In this document: piece after piece, positions 28,219-39,478 of the stretch
How positions within the stretch are numbered: position 1 is the stretch's first letter
Layout of the letters: each line of letters opens with the position of its first letter
Assembly (NCBI RefSeq): GCF_000439085.1
Contig: NZ_AUUA01000001.1
Coordinates: 806,001-870,000 of the forward strand
DNA from: Leminorella grimontii ATCC 33999 = DSM 5078
GTDB lineage: Bacteria; Pseudomonadota; Gammaproteobacteria; Enterobacterales; Enterobacteriaceae
DNA length: 64,000 nt
Direction: 5' to 3'
The notes under the pieces: model-generated
Seen by the model: only the letters and a program-made list of their open reading frames with translations
Told to the model about the DNA's origin: nothing
The model's database searches: none
Made by a program: the position numbers and the translations under genes

Positions 28219-28678
28219 GGGATTTCCTTTTTAAGTCTCGATGCGCTGACAGCCTGTTGCTGCCCTACTTTAGAGCGCTACGCGGAATTCGCTATTTTAA
28301 CCACGCATTTTTATTTTGACTCAGCAAAAAGTGATATTAAAACGCTTCGCTGCATGCCTAAGCTGCGCCAAGGCTTCAAGAAACCTATGCTAAACGCGCG
28401 GTAAGCGCAGCCGTGAAGCGGTAGTCCTCATGGAAAGCCTTCGCAGCGAATGCCCTGACGGTTGGAAAAACGCTCCGCCGATGGCTACAAACCTATCCGA
28501 CTGAGAAAACGCATAAAACATCGCTCACCGTCCGCGAAGCCTCCTCAGATAGGCCATATTTATCAAACCAACAGGCAATTCCTACTTTTTTTTATCACCA
28601 ATTGCGGGCATAGTATCGACAATTTATCATATGGCTAACGGCGATCCCGCCGCTCCGGTCAACCTCTAAGGAGATTTC
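28219..28678. other. 460-bp nfsA-grxA divergent region without a recognisable gene
   Basis: Several stops interrupt every frame. Between 28340 and 28560 the base composition resembles coding DNA, and related words recur (GCTTCGCTGCATGCC near 28345, CCTTCGCAGCGAATGCC near 28438). In E. coli ybjC sits between grxA and nfsA, so this may be a decayed gene, but I find no readable remnant. The last 80 bp should hold the grxA promoter. Confidence 0.4.
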
Positions 28679-28948
28679 ATGTTTGTAGTCATTTTTGGGC
28701 GCCCCGGCTGCCCCTACTGCGTCCGCGCAAAAGAGCTGGCAGAAAAACTGAGTCAAGAGCGCGACGACTTCAGCTACAACTATGTCGATATTCACGCTGA
28801 AGGCATTACTAAAGCCGATCTGGAAAAAACCGTCGGTAAGCCGGTAGAAACCGTTCCGCAAATCTTTATTGACCAGAAACACATTGGCGGTTGTACCGAT
28901 TTCGAAGCCTACGCCAAAGAACATCTGGGTCTTTACACCAACTCATAA
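28679..28948 (+). CDS. grxA: Glutaredoxin 1
   Basis: 89 residues. A small cytoplasmic disulfide reductase using glutathione; it reduces ribonucleotide reductase and OxyR. The redox motif is CPYC in FGRPGCPYCVRAKELAE; TVPQIFID with the cis-Pro and HIGGCTDF complete the fold. AAGGAG precedes the ATG. In E. coli it is OxyR-induced; I could not define an OxyR site here with confidence. Confidence 0.95.
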   Translation: MFVVIFGRPGCPYCVRAKELAEKLSQERDDFSYNYVDIHAEGITKADLEKTVGKPVETVPQIFIDQKHIGGCTDFEAYAKEHLGLYTNS

Positions 28949-28963
28949 GAGCGGGTAATGCAG

Positions 28964-28990
28964 AAAAAACGGCGCCTTGGCGCCGTTTTC
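28964..28990. terminator. Bidirectional terminator between grxA and ruvB
   Basis: ACGGCGCC and GGCGCCGT pair around TT, flanked by A-run and T-run. It serves the convergent ends of grxA (+) and ruvB (-). Confidence 0.85.
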
Positions 28991-29009
28991 TATTTCTATC
29001 GCAGTCCTT

Positions 29010-30017
29010 CTACTCTTCCCGACTGATACCGAAGTGGCGGTAGGCGTGCTGCGTCGCCATTCGTCCTCTTGGCGTACGCTGAATAAAGCCCTGCTGGATG
29101 AGGTAAGGCTCAATGACGTCCTCAATGGTTTCCCGCTCTTCGCCGATGGCCGCCGCCAGGTTGTCCAATCCGACCGGCCCGCCCATAAACTTGTCGATAA
29201 TCGCCAACAGCAGCTTACGGTCCATAAAGTCAAATCCTTCGGCGTCGACGTCCAACATGTCCAGCGCGCGGGTCGCAACCTCTGCGCTAATAAGACCGTC
29301 GGCGCGCACTTCGGCAAAATCGCGCACGCGGCGCAGCAGGCGGTTGGCGATACGCGGCGTTCCGCGCGCTCGGCGAGCGATATGGTTAGCCCCCTCCGGC
29401 GAAAGGTCGAGATCCATGCACTGCGCGCTGCGAGAAACGATAGAGGCCAGATCTCCTACCTGATAGAACTCCAGCCGCTGCACGATGCCGAAGCGGTCGC
29501 GCAGAGGAGACGTTAGGGAACCGGCGCGGGTGGTAGCGCCGATAAGCGTAAAGGGAGGCAAATCTATCTTGATGGAGCGCGCCGCCGGTCCTTCTCCTAT
29601 CATGATATCCAGCTGATAGTCTTCCATCGCCGGATAGAGAATTTCCTCAACGACCGGCGACAGGCGGTGGATCTCATCGATAAACAGCACGTCGTGAGGT
29701 TCCAGATTGGTCAGCATAGCCGCCAGATCGCCCGCCTTTTCCAACACCGGCCCTGACGTGGTCCTGAGGTTAACGCCCATTTCGTTGGCAACGATATTGG
29801 CAAGCGTCGTCTTTCCTAGCCCCGGCGGCCCGAAAATCAGCAGGTGATCCAGCGCATCGCCTCGAAGCCTGGCGGCCTTGATGAAGATTTCCATCTGCTC
29901 GCACACCTGAGGCTGGCCGACATACTCGCTCAACAGCTTTGGCCGCATGGCGCGATCGACCGTGTCCTCTTCAGAAAACTGCTCGACGGGAGATATTAAG
30001 CGATCGGCTTCAATCAT
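29010..30017 (-). CDS. ruvB: Holliday junction branch migration helicase RuvB
   Basis: 335 residues. Hexameric AAA+ motor of the RuvAB complex. Walker [11 protein letters not shown], Walker [11 protein letters not shown], sensor [18 protein letters not shown], and a C-terminal winged helix ending [14 protein letters not shown]. It is 39 bp after ruvA on the same strand, as in E. coli. Confidence 0.97.
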   Translation of the reverse strand: MIEADRLISPVEQFSEEDTVDRAMRPKLLSEYVGQPQVCEQMEIFIKAARLRGDALDHLLIFGPPGLGKTTLANIVANEMGVNLRTTSGPVLEKAGDLAAMLTNLEPHDVLFIDEIHRLSPVVEEILYPAMEDYQLDIMIGEGPAARSIKIDLPPFTLIGATTRAGSLTSPLRDRFGIVQRLEFYQVGDLASIVSRSAQCMDLDLSPEGANHIARRARGTPRIANRLLRRVRDFAEVRADGLISAEVATRALDMLDVDAEGFDFMDRKLLLAIIDKFMGGPVGLDNLAAAIGEERETIEDVIEPYLIQQGFIQRTPRGRMATQHAYRHFGISREE

Positions 30018-30056
30018 AGTTTGTCTCTTTCAGCTTGCGTCGACACTTATCGGCGG

Positions 30057-30668
30057 CTATAGCGCAGCGCGCAGCGCCTCGCGGATCAGAGTTTCAGAAC
30101 CGCTTCCCGGCTTGGCCACTTTACTCACTAAACGGCTGGCTTCCTGAGGCTTATAGCCCAGCGCCACCAGCGCGGAAACGGCCTCGGCCTCAGCGTCGCC
30201 GTCTGCGTTTTTCGCACTGGCAACCGGAGGCAGCGTGCCGCCGCCGTTGAACAGATCGCCGTTTAGCCCCTTAAAGCGGTCTTTCATCTCCACGACCAGG
30301 CGCTCTGCGGTTTTCTTTCCGACGCCCGGCAGCTTCACCAGTATGCTAACCTGCTCTTGCTCAACGGCCTGTACAAACTGCTGCGCCGACATGCCGGAAA
30401 GGATCGCCAGGGCGAGCTTGGGGCCTACGCCGTTCACTTTAATCAGTTCGCGAAACAGCGCCCTTTCCTGCTTATCGTTAAAGCCGTACAGCAGCTGAGC
30501 GTCCTCACGCACGATGAACTGAGTAAAAATCGTCGCTTCCTGGCCGCGTTCCGGCAGCTCATAAAAGCAGCTCATCGGCATAAACACTTCATAGCCGACG
30601 CCGTTAACTTCAATAAGCACTTCAGGCGGCTGCTTTTCCAGAATAATGCCGCGTAAACGACCAATCAC
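30057..30668 (-). CDS. ruvA: Holliday junction DNA helicase subunit RuvA
   Basis: 203 residues. Tetrameric junction-binding partner of RuvB. N-terminal OB-fold ([20 protein letters not shown]), central helix-hairpin-helix segments ([18 protein letters not shown] and [19 protein letters not shown]), and a C-terminal domain for RuvB contact ([16 protein letters not shown]). The 203-bp gap to ruvC suggests its own promoter, classically LexA-controlled, but I see no clear LexA box. Confidence 0.96.
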   Translation of the reverse strand: MIGRLRGIILEKQPPEVLIEVNGVGYEVFMPMSCFYELPERGQEATIFTQFIVREDAQLLYGFNDKQERALFRELIKVNGVGPKLALAILSGMSAQQFVQAVEQEQVSILVKLPGVGKKTAERLVVEMKDRFKGLNGDLFNGGGTLPPVASAKNADGDAEAEAVSALVALGYKPQEASRLVSKVAKPGSGSETLIREALRAAL

Positions 30669-30871
30669 GATTTGAACTCCTTAACTCACCGGTTGGGGAA
30701 ACGGCACGCAGATCTTTGCATAAAACTGCAGCGCGCACTGTCATTTCGCCTATTACAAACAAAAGCTGGATAAATATCCAGATAAATATGTCAATTGTGC
30801 GTTTTTGTTTATATTCGTTTGCGGGCTTTTATTCAAAAACGGCGCGTATTCTGTGCGCCTTGAAGAAAAAC

Positions 30872-31396
30872 CTACTCCGCTACGCGGCCGCGGGCCAGGG
30901 TCAGCCTTCCGTTACCCATGCGAAGCGTATTTTGAAAAAGATGGCAGTGAGTAATGGCGATAGCCAAGGCGTCGGCGGCATCCGCCTGCGGATTGGCGGG
31001 AAGCTTGAGCAGCGTTTTCACCATATGCTGCACCTGCGACTTTTCGGCGGCTCCCGTGCCAACCACCGTTTGCTTAACCTGACGCGCCGCGTATTCAAAT
31101 ACCGGCAGGTCCGCGTTCACCGCAGCCACGATCGCAGCCCCCCTCGCCTGGCCAAGCTTAAGCGCCGAGTCGGCGTTGCGCGCCATGAATACGCGCTCGA
31201 TGGCAAAATAGTCGGGATGGAATTGAGTAATAATCTCGCTTACGCCGGCATAAACCAGCTTCAGCCGAGTGGGAAGATCGTCGACAGCGGTGCGGATACA
31301 TCCGCTGCCGAGATAGGTCAAAACTCGCCCCTGCTGGCGAATAACGCCGTAGCCTGTTATCCGCGAGCCGGGGTCGATGCCAAGAATGATGGCCAT
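30872..31396 (-). CDS. ruvC: Crossover junction endodeoxyribonuclease RuvC
   Basis: 174 residues. It resolves Holliday junctions. The catalytic acidic residues are visible in [14 protein letters not shown] (first Asp), [10 protein letters not shown] (Glu) and [12 protein letters not shown] (Asp pair). Its start codon shares one base with the yebC stop, so the two are translationally coupled. It lies last in fmdB-aspS-nudB-yebC-ruvC. Confidence 0.96.
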   Translation of the reverse strand: MAIILGIDPGSRITGYGVIRQQGRVLTYLGSGCIRTAVDDLPTRLKLVYAGVSEIITQFHPDYFAIERVFMARNADSALKLGQARGAAIVAAVNADLPVFEYAARQVKQTVVGTGAAEKSQVQHMVKTLLKLPANPQADAADALAIAITHCHLFQNTLRMGNGRLTLARGRVAE

Positions 31397-32139
31397 TACA
31401 GCGTTGCCGCCACCTCGTCAGAGATTTCACCGTTATGGTAAACCTCTTGAACGTCGTCAGAGTCTTCCAGCATATCGATAAGACGCAGCAGCTTAGGCGC
31501 CGTTTCGGCATCCAGTTCCGCCTTAGTGGAGGGAACCATGGAAACTTCCGCCGCTTCGGCGACCAGGCCGGCTGCATCCAGCGCATCTTTGACTTCGCCG
31601 AAGCTTTCCGGCGTGGTGAACACGTCAATAGCGCCGTCGTCATAGGTCACGACGTCGTCGGCGCCCGCTTCCAGCGCGGCATCCATTACCATATCTTCAT
31701 CGGTCCCGGCCGGATAAGAGATGACGCCCTTCTTGGTAAACAGGTAGGACACCGAGCCATCGGTACCCAGGTTGCCACCGGTCTTGGTAAAAGCGTGGCG
31801 AACTTCGGATACGGTGCGATTGCGGTTGTCGCTCAGACACTCAACCATTACGGCGGTGCCGCCCGGGCCGTAACCTTCATAAATGATGGTTTCCATGTTG
31901 GCATCGTCATCGCCGCCAACGCCGCGAGCAATAGCGCGGTTAAGCGTATCGCGCGTCATGTTGTTTGACAGCGCCTTATCGATAGCCGCACGCAGGCGCG
32001 GGTTGGAGCCAGGATCGCCCCCGCCGAGCTTGGCGGCCGTTACCAGTTCGCGAATGATTTTTGTAAAAATTTTACCGCGCTTGGCATCCTGTGCCGCTTT
32101 ACGGTGCTTTGTGTTGGCCCATTTACTATGACCTGCCAT
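31396..32139 (-). CDS. yebC: YebC/TACO1 family protein
   Basis: 247 residues with the hallmark N-terminus [20 protein letters not shown] and the blocks [20 protein letters not shown] and [18 protein letters not shown]. The family binds DNA or ribosomes; recent work links YebC proteins to relief of polyproline stalling. It lies 50 bp after nudB and touches ruvC. Confidence 0.95.
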   Translation of the reverse strand: MAGHSKWANTKHRKAAQDAKRGKIFTKIIRELVTAAKLGGGDPGSNPRLRAAIDKALSNNMTRDTLNRAIARGVGGDDDANMETIIYEGYGPGGTAVMVECLSDNRNRTVSEVRHAFTKTGGNLGTDGSVSYLFTKKGVISYPAGTDEDMVMDAALEAGADDVVTYDDGAIDVFTTPESFGEVKDALDAAGLVAEAAEVSMVPSTKAELDAETAPKLLRLIDMLEDSDDVQEVYHNGEISDEVAATL

Positions 32140-32189
32140 AAAAAATCTCCAGTAGAAAGCCCTGTGGCTTAATCTTAATCAACAGTCAA

Positions 32190-32627
32190 TTAACAACAAA
32201 ATTCCTCAATCGCCTGCCGGTTGCTCCATGACTTGGTCATTAAAGCCGCCTGCCGCGCGTCAACCCACCGGTAAGCATCGTGCTCTGACAGCTCAACCTC
32301 CCGTTCCGCAGGCAAAGCCAGACAGAACCAGTGTTCAAGATTGTGCGTCGTTCCGGGCGCATAGCGATGGCGAAAGTGGGTAAAAATCTCAAACGTTACG
32401 CTGCGCTGACAGTTGTGCAGCGGCAGGCGTTCCGCCTCGATATCAATGCCCGTTTCTTCCTTGACCTCACGACGCGCCGTTTGTTCCACGGATTCCCCCT
32501 CTTCCAAGCTGCCGGTAACCGACTGCCAGAAGTCAGGATCGTCGTGACGTTGTAACATAAGCACCCGCCCGCCGTCGTGGCTAAAAATAACGACCAGTAC
32601 GGATTCCGGGCGCTTATAGGTTTTCAC
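32190..32627 (-). CDS. nudB: Dihydroneopterin triphosphate diphosphatase NudB
   Basis: 145 residues. A Nudix hydrolase that removes pyrophosphate from dihydroneopterin triphosphate in folate synthesis. Nudix box GSLEEGESVEQTARREVKEE (then TGI). Other family blocks: LMLQRHDDPDFWQSVTGS and LTKSWSNRQAIEEF-like MTKSWSNRQAIEEF. It starts with GTG, one base after the aspS stop, indicating tight coupling to aspS. Confidence 0.94.
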   Translation of the reverse strand: MKTYKRPESVLVVIFSHDGGRVLMLQRHDDPDFWQSVTGSLEEGESVEQTARREVKEETGIDIEAERLPLHNCQRSVTFEIFTHFRHRYAPGTTHNLEHWFCLALPAEREVELSEHDAYRWVDARQAALMTKSWSNRQAIEEFCC

Positions 32628-32628
32628 A

Positions 32629-34398
32629 TTACTTGTCCTGCTGCGGGATAACGCTGATAGCCAGCTCCTGCAGCGCCGCCGGGTTCGCGAAGCTCGGTGC
32701 GTCCGTCAGCGGGCAGGCCGCCGCCGTGGTTTTCGGGAACGCGATAACGTCACGGATATTCTCCGTACCGGTCATCAGCATCACCAGACGGTCGAGGCCG
32801 AAAGCGATGCCGGCGTGAGGCGGCGTGCCGAACTTCAGCGCGTCCAGCAGGAAGCCGAATTTTTCGCGCTGCTCCTGCTCGGTAATGCCCAGAATGCCGA
32901 AAACCACCTGCTGCATCTGTGAATTGTGGATACGCACTGAGCCACCGCCGACTTCATAGCCGTTAAGCACCATGTCGTAAGCGTTAGCCACCGCAGACTC
33001 TGGATCGCTCTTCAGCTGTTCCGGCGTAAGATCTTTTGCTGAGGTGAACGGGTGGTGCATCGCCGTCAGGCCGCCTTCGCCGTCGTCTTCAAACATCGGG
33101 AAGTCGATAACCCACAGCGGCGCCCAGCGCTGCTCTTCGGTGATGCCCAGATCGCGGCCAACCTTCAGGCGCAGCGCACCCATGGCGTCAGTGGCGATCT
33201 TTCTGGTGTCCGCGCCGAATAAAATAATGTCGCCGTCTTTTGCCTGAGTGCGCTCAAGCAGTTCGGCAATGATTTCCGGCGTCAGGAATTTGGCTACCGG
33301 GCTCTGTACGCCCTCAACGCCCGCCTGGCGATCGTTAATTTTGGCCCAGGCCAGCCCTTTCGCGCCATAGATAGACACAAACTGGGTGTATTCGTCGATT
33401 TGCTTACGGGTAAGCGCAGCGCCGCCGGGGACGCACATGGCGATAACGCGCCCTTTAGGGTTGTTTGCCGGGCCGGAGAAGACCTTGAAGTCGACGTCTT
33501 TCACCAAATCGGCGACGTCGACCAGCTCAATCGGGTTGCGCAGATCGGGCTTGTCCGAACCATAGCGGCGCATAGCTTCAGCAAAGGTCATTACCGGGAA
33601 GTCGCCTAAATCGACGCCCTTCATCTCCTGCCACATTTCGCGCACCATCTTTTCCATCACCGCACGCACCTGATCTGCGGTCATGAAGGAGGTTTCCACG
33701 TCGATCTGGGTGAATTCCGGCTGGCGGTCCGCACGAAGGTCTTCATCGCGGAAGCACTTCACGATTTGATAGTAGCGATCGAAGCCGGACATCATCAAAA
33801 GCTGCTTAAACAGCTGAGGTGACTGCGGCAGCGCGTAGAATTTCCCCTTGTGGACGCGGCTTGGCACCAGATAGTCGCGGGCGCCTTCCGGCGTGGCCTT
33901 GGTAAGCATCGGCGTTTCGATATCCAAAAAGCCGTTGCTGTCCATGTAGCGACGTACGAACGCCGTCATGCGGGCGCGAGTCTTCAGACGTTCGGCCATC
34001 TCTGGGCGGCGCAGGTCAAGGTAGCGATACTTCAGGCGCTGTTCTTCGCTGTTGTTTTGGTTGGAGTCAAGCGGAAGCGGTTCTGAACGGTTAATGATAT
34101 TCAACGACTGGGCGAAAATCTCTACGCCGCCGGTCGCCATATCCTTATTAACCTGGCTATCGGGGCGAGCGCGCACCGTGCCGGTAATTTGAATGCAGTA
34201 TTCATTGCGCAGCTCGGACGCCAGCTCAAACGCCGCTTTACAATCCGGGTCGAAAAACACCTGCACGATGCCTTCACGATCGCGCATGTCGATAAAAATT
34301 AACCCGCCCAAATCGCGACGGCGGTTGACCCAACCGCACAGAGTAACTTCCTGCCCAACGTGAGAGGTGTTGAGCTGACCACAATAATGAGTACGCAT
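32629..34398 (-). CDS. aspS: Aspartyl-tRNA synthetase
   Basis: 589 residues. A class II synthetase of the bacterial type. N-terminal anticodon-binding OB domain ([20 protein letters not shown]), catalytic core with motif 2 ([18 protein letters not shown]), the GAD insertion domain, and motif 3 in [13 protein letters not shown]. Lies 12 bp downstream of an FmdB-type zinc-ribbon gene and upstream of nudB. Confidence 0.97.
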   Translation of the reverse strand: MRTHYCGQLNTSHVGQEVTLCGWVNRRRDLGGLIFIDMRDREGIVQVFFDPDCKAAFELASELRNEYCIQITGTVRARPDSQVNKDMATGGVEIFAQSLNIINRSEPLPLDSNQNNSEEQRLKYRYLDLRRPEMAERLKTRARMTAFVRRYMDSNGFLDIETPMLTKATPEGARDYLVPSRVHKGKFYALPQSPQLFKQLLMMSGFDRYYQIVKCFRDEDLRADRQPEFTQIDVETSFMTADQVRAVMEKMVREMWQEMKGVDLGDFPVMTFAEAMRRYGSDKPDLRNPIELVDVADLVKDVDFKVFSGPANNPKGRVIAMCVPGGAALTRKQIDEYTQFVSIYGAKGLAWAKINDRQAGVEGVQSPVAKFLTPEIIAELLERTQAKDGDIILFGADTRKIATDAMGALRLKVGRDLGITEEQRWAPLWVIDFPMFEDDGEGGLTAMHHPFTSAKDLTPEQLKSDPESAVANAYDMVLNGYEVGGGSVRIHNSQMQQVVFGILGITEQEQREKFGFLLDALKFGTPPHAGIAFGLDRLVMLMTGTENIRDVIAFPKTTAAACPLTDAPSFANPAALQELAISVIPQQDK

Positions 34399-34410
34399 AA
34401 CGCTATCCTT

Positions 34411-34671
34411 TTATTCAGCCGAACCGTTCGCCGGGCAGTTAGCCTGGCAGGCTTTGGCACAACGGGTGTCTGATGGGCTATTCTTACGGCTTTGCGGGGC
34501 ATCGCTCGCATACCAGCCGGAACCCTTCAAACTGAAGCTTCCGGGGGAGACCAGTTTTTTCAACGCTGCTTCACCGCACTCAGGGCATTCCACCAGCGGC
34601 GCATCAGCAAACTTCTGTAGTTTATCCATGCGATAGTGGCAAGCGCCACATTCGTATTCATAAATAGGCAT
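34411..34671 (-). CDS. FmdB-type zinc-ribbon protein
   Basis: 86 residues. The N-terminus MPIYEYECGACHYRMDKLQK and the CPECG pair make the CXXC...CXXC zinc ribbon of the FmdB/CxxC-CxxC-SSSS regulatory family. A serine-rich stretch and a Cys-containing tail (RCAKACQANCPANGSAE) follow. Its place just before aspS (12-bp gap) suggests co-transcription. Role unknown; not present at this place in E. coli, where yecD lies nearby. Confidence 0.88.
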   Translation of the reverse strand: MPIYEYECGACHYRMDKLQKFADAPLVECPECGEAALKKLVSPGSFSLKGSGWYASDAPQSRKNSPSDTRCAKACQANCPANGSAE

Positions 34672-35044
34672 AATTATCGCTTTTTAAACGCTGAGTTATT
34701 TACGAACCGTTCAGGGCACGCTAAACCTTGCCCAAAAGCCGGTTATTATAATGGAAATAATCACCGCCGATAAGAGCGCATCGCCGTACGAAGAAAAGAT
34801 GCGTTGCATTTCGCGACTAAGCGAACAAAAAACAGCCGTTCTACCCTGCCGTTTAAACAATTAGCCCCTTTTCCGTCGGTCGCATAGGGCAAAAACGATA
34901 AGGCAAAAGGCTAAGATCTGGCAAGAAGTATGTTTTTTGTTTTATAAAACATGAAATAACTTCTTATTGGCGTTTTATGGCGGAAATCTTTCACATAGCG
35001 AGTTATGATTCTGTTGTAAAAATAGCGGGTAGCGAGGTAAAAAA
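34672..35044. promoter_or_regulatory. fmdB-yecN divergent promoter region with a 14-bp palindrome
   Basis: This 373-bp gap between divergent transcripts has no gene. TGTTTTATAAAACA (34938-34951) is a perfect palindrome about 95 bp before yecN. No known regulator is suggested by its sequence. Confidence 0.45.
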
Positions 35045-35440
35045 ATGGTTAGCGCACTGTATGCGGTATTGGGTGCACTACTATTGTTCAAACTGTCTCT
35101 AAACGTCGTAAAGTTGCGCACGCAGTACCGCGTTCCCTTTGGCGACGGGGGCTTTTATGAGCTGCAAACCGCAATCCGCATTCACGGCAACGCCGTCGAA
35201 AATATCCCTATCGCCCTTATTCTGATGGTCATCATGGAAATGAACGGCGCCAACATCTGGCTGGTGCACGCCTGCGGCATTATGCTTTTTGCCGGACGGT
35301 TTATGCACTACTACGGCCTGCACCACCGCGACTGGCGCTTTCGCCGCTCCGGCATGAGCGCCACCTATATTTCCATCGGCATGATGGCCTGCGCCAACGT
35401 TTACTATCTTCCTTGGGAGCAGCTGTTTATTTTATATTAA
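35045..35440 (+). CDS. yecN: YecN, MAPEG-family inner-membrane protein
   Basis: 131 residues with four hydrophobic helices. Strongly similar to E. coli YecN (MVSALYAVLGALLLFKLSL, FYELQTAIRIHGNAVENIP, and AGRFMHYYGLHHRDWRFRRS). MAPEG proteins include glutathione-dependent enzymes; no activity is established for YecN. The gene lies before cmoA, as in E. coli. Confidence 0.93.
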   Translation: MVSALYAVLGALLLFKLSLNVVKLRTQYRVPFGDGGFYELQTAIRIHGNAVENIPIALILMVIMEMNGANIWLVHACGIMLFAGRFMHYYGLHHRDWRFRRSGMSATYISIGMMACANVYYLPWEQLFILY

Positions 35441-35487
35441 CGGTTGAACAACATGAGTTCCGTTACAAAGGATAAAAGAACAATACG

Positions 35488-35874
35488 ATGAATCCCGTTA
35501 TCTATTTCGAAATTCCCGTGCAAGACGTTGAGAGAGCGACTCAATTTTATGAAGAAGTTTTTGGCTATAAGCTTGCCCGGGCGATAAACGCCCGTACTCG
35601 AGAACCTTATGCGTCTATCTTTCCACGGAAAAAAAATCAGGCGGGCGCTTTCGGCATTTTATTGAAAGCCAAAGAAAATAAACCGTCAAAAGCGGGCGTA
35701 GTCGTCTATTTTTCTTCAGACAACATCGAAAACACACTATGTAAAGCAACGAAAAATGGTGGCGTCATCGTCAGCCCTTCCGAAAATACAGGGATTGGAT
35801 ATACCGCAACCATTGAAGATACAGAAGGAAATCTTATCGGCATCCTTCAGGAATGCGTCGACGAAAATAAGTAA
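35488..35874 (+). CDS. VOC (glyoxalase/bleomycin-resistance) family protein
   Basis: 128 residues. A single VOC module pattern: a first strand YFEIPVQDVERATQFYEEVF and a second half GYTATIEDTEGNLIGILQE ending with the usual metal-site Glu position. The substrate is unknown. It is clearly more AT-rich than its neighbours and sits between yecN and cmoA, which are adjacent in E. coli, so it looks like an insertion. Confidence 0.8.
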   Translation: MNPVIYFEIPVQDVERATQFYEEVFGYKLARAINARTREPYASIFPRKKNQAGAFGILLKAKENKPSKAGVVVYFSSDNIENTLCKATKNGGVIVSPSENTGIGYTATIEDTEGNLIGILQECVDENK

Positions 35875-35909
35875 CAAATTCCTAAAGACGAGAGCGGGCG
35901 GGCTTTTGA

Positions 35910-37710
<1,801 letters not shown>

Positions 37711-37721
37711 AGGACAAAGGA

Positions 37722-38543
37722 ATGATACAAAAATGGCTTCTGGGCGCGGCCCTGCTGTTTATCGGCGGGTGCACCGTACAAGTCTCAGACAATCGGAGTG
37801 AGGCCTTGGCTCAGGAGAACGGCGCCCTGCCGGTTGATATCCAGCTTCAGCGCCTTCATTCCTATCCCAAGGGCGGAAGCGTGGTTATCCCTGCATCGCA
37901 AATGAAGGCAGGAGACATTCTGCTAACCTCCCCCTACGGCCCCACGTCGCTCGGCATTCGCCTGTTCAGCGGCTCGACGGTCAGCCATGCGGCGATTTAC
38001 CTTGGGGATGATAAGGTCGTTGAGGCCGTCGGCGGTAGCGGAGTCCAGGTCGTCACGCTCGAACAGGCGCTCGACCATAACTCAAAAATCGTCGTTATGC
38101 GCGTGCCGGGCCTGACGGAAGAACAGGCGCTCTCGATTCAAAACTTCTCTGAAGAAAGCCTGGGGAAACACTACAACTACAACGGCGTCGCGCTGATAGC
38201 GCCGTTTATGCTGACTCGCCAGCTGTGCAGCCTGAACCCCTTCTCGTCGGAGTTTCGCAACGGCTGCATCTCTCTGATGGCCCAGCTCCAGTTGGGAAGC
38301 GATGAAGACGCCAAGGGCAACTATTTTTGCTCTCAGTTCGTCATTGAGGCCTACAACCGCGCCGGCAGGCCGATCACCGAATCCGCGCCGGTCTGGATAA
38401 GCCCGGTAGACCTTCTGCACATGCGCGAAGGCGACGTCGCCTCCTTTACGCCCAACGTGCCTTTACAATACGTTGGCCATCTCAAGCGCGGCGTGGTGGA
38501 AAACACCACCATTGCGCTACAGCAGTTCTTTCATCTCGACTGA
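37722..38543 (+). CDS. yaeF: YaeF-like lipoprotein, YiiX/NlpC-P60-like peptidase
   Basis: 273 residues. A lipoprotein signal (lipobox FIGGC, Cys about residue 16) is followed by a papain-like fold. The catalytic His is in TVSHAAIYLGDD and the nucleophile in NYFCSQFVIEAYNRAG, a circularly permuted NlpC/P60 (YiiX/YebB) order. The blocks PFMLTRQLCSLNPFSSEFR and ISPVDLLHMREGDV match E. coli YaeF. Likely acts on the cell wall or lipoproteins at the outer membrane. It is 11 bp after cmoB and ends at a strong terminator. Confidence 0.85.
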   Translation: MIQKWLLGAALLFIGGCTVQVSDNRSEALAQENGALPVDIQLQRLHSYPKGGSVVIPASQMKAGDILLTSPYGPTSLGIRLFSGSTVSHAAIYLGDDKVVEAVGGSGVQVVTLEQALDHNSKIVVMRVPGLTEEQALSIQNFSEESLGKHYNYNGVALIAPFMLTRQLCSLNPFSSEFRNGCISLMAQLQLGSDEDAKGNYFCSQFVIEAYNRAGRPITESAPVWISPVDLLHMREGDVASFTPNVPLQYVGHLKRGVVENTTIALQQFFHLD

Positions 38544-38546
38544 CGT

Positions 38547-38575
38547 AAAAAAGCCGGAACGAATTCCGGCTTTTT
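38547..38575. terminator. Bidirectional terminator between yaeF-like gene and cutC
   Basis: AAGCCGGAA and TTCCGGCTT pair around CGAA, flanked by A-run and T-run, between convergent genes. Confidence 0.88.
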
Positions 38576-38590
38576 CTCTATATTAGCCCA

Positions 38591-39361
38591 TCACACTCTG
38601 ACGCCGTGCAGCGAAGAACGCACCATTTCGGGCGCGAACATCGCCTTCATCGCCGCCACCATATCGCCGTCAACCTGAAAGCGCTCAAATTCATCGCCTT
38701 CCCCACCAAGACCGATGTTGACGCCCGCTCTGCGATAGCGCATGGGCGATGCGGTCACCAGGCCTGCGGAGGTGTGCACTTCACTGGCGCCCGCTTCTAT
38801 GAACTTATGGATATTGGTCAACCGAACGCCTCCGCCGGGCATAATTATCGGCCTCTGGCTTAGCTGCACCAAGCGGCGGATCAGCGGTAGCCCCACCTCC
38901 GCCGTTTGCTGCTGCCCGGAGGTCAGAATTCTGTCGACGCCCATCTCCGTCAACTGTTCCAGCGCCAAAAAGGGATTGACGCACATATCAAAAGCGCGAT
39001 GAAAGGTGACGGACATCCCCTGCGTTAGCGAAAAGACCTGCTTCATTCGCTCCCGGTCAATCGCGCCGTCCTCCGTCAGCATGCCGATGACAATGCCGGA
39101 AAAGCCGAGATCGCGAATGTGCGCAATATCGCTTTTCATAATGTCGAACTCGCTGGCGGAATAACAAAAGTCGCCGCCTCTGGGGCGTACAATCGGATGT
39201 ACTGGGACTGAGATTCGACGCGCGGCCCACTCAAGCATGCCCAGGCTGGGCGTTATTCCCCCCTCCGACTTACTGGCGCAAAGTTCTATCCTGTCCGCCC
39301 CCGCTCGTTCAGCTATCGTTGCGCAGTCGACGCTGTAGCAACACACCTCTAGCTTTGGCAT
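38591..39361 (-). CDS. cutC: CutC family protein
   Basis: 256 residues, TIM barrel. Family blocks: [59 protein letters not shown] and GGGVRLTNI. Once described as a copper homeostasis protein, but that role is doubtful in E. coli and the real activity is unknown. It lies between cmoB and yecM, as in E. coli. Confidence 0.93.
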   Translation of the reverse strand: MPKLEVCCYSVDCATIAERAGADRIELCASKSEGGITPSLGMLEWAARRISVPVHPIVRPRGGDFCYSASEFDIMKSDIAHIRDLGFSGIVIGMLTEDGAIDRERMKQVFSLTQGMSVTFHRAFDMCVNPFLALEQLTEMGVDRILTSGQQQTAEVGLPLIRRLVQLSQRPIIMPGGGVRLTNIHKFIEAGASEVHTSAGLVTASPMRYRRAGVNIGLGGEGDEFERFQVDGDMVAAMKAMFAPEMVRSSLHGVRV

Positions 39362-39478
39362 CCCACCTCCTAATCAGCAAAAATCAAAACACCGCTTGAG
39401 CATATCAATGCATCTGACGTAGTCTACGGAAGGCAAACTGCAATAAATACGCAACAACGGTGGATTAAGGACTTAAGT

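Noticed and set aside
28186-28404. 72-codon frame in the nfsA-grxA gap
   Set aside because: It starts inside nfsA antisense, no SD, no motif.
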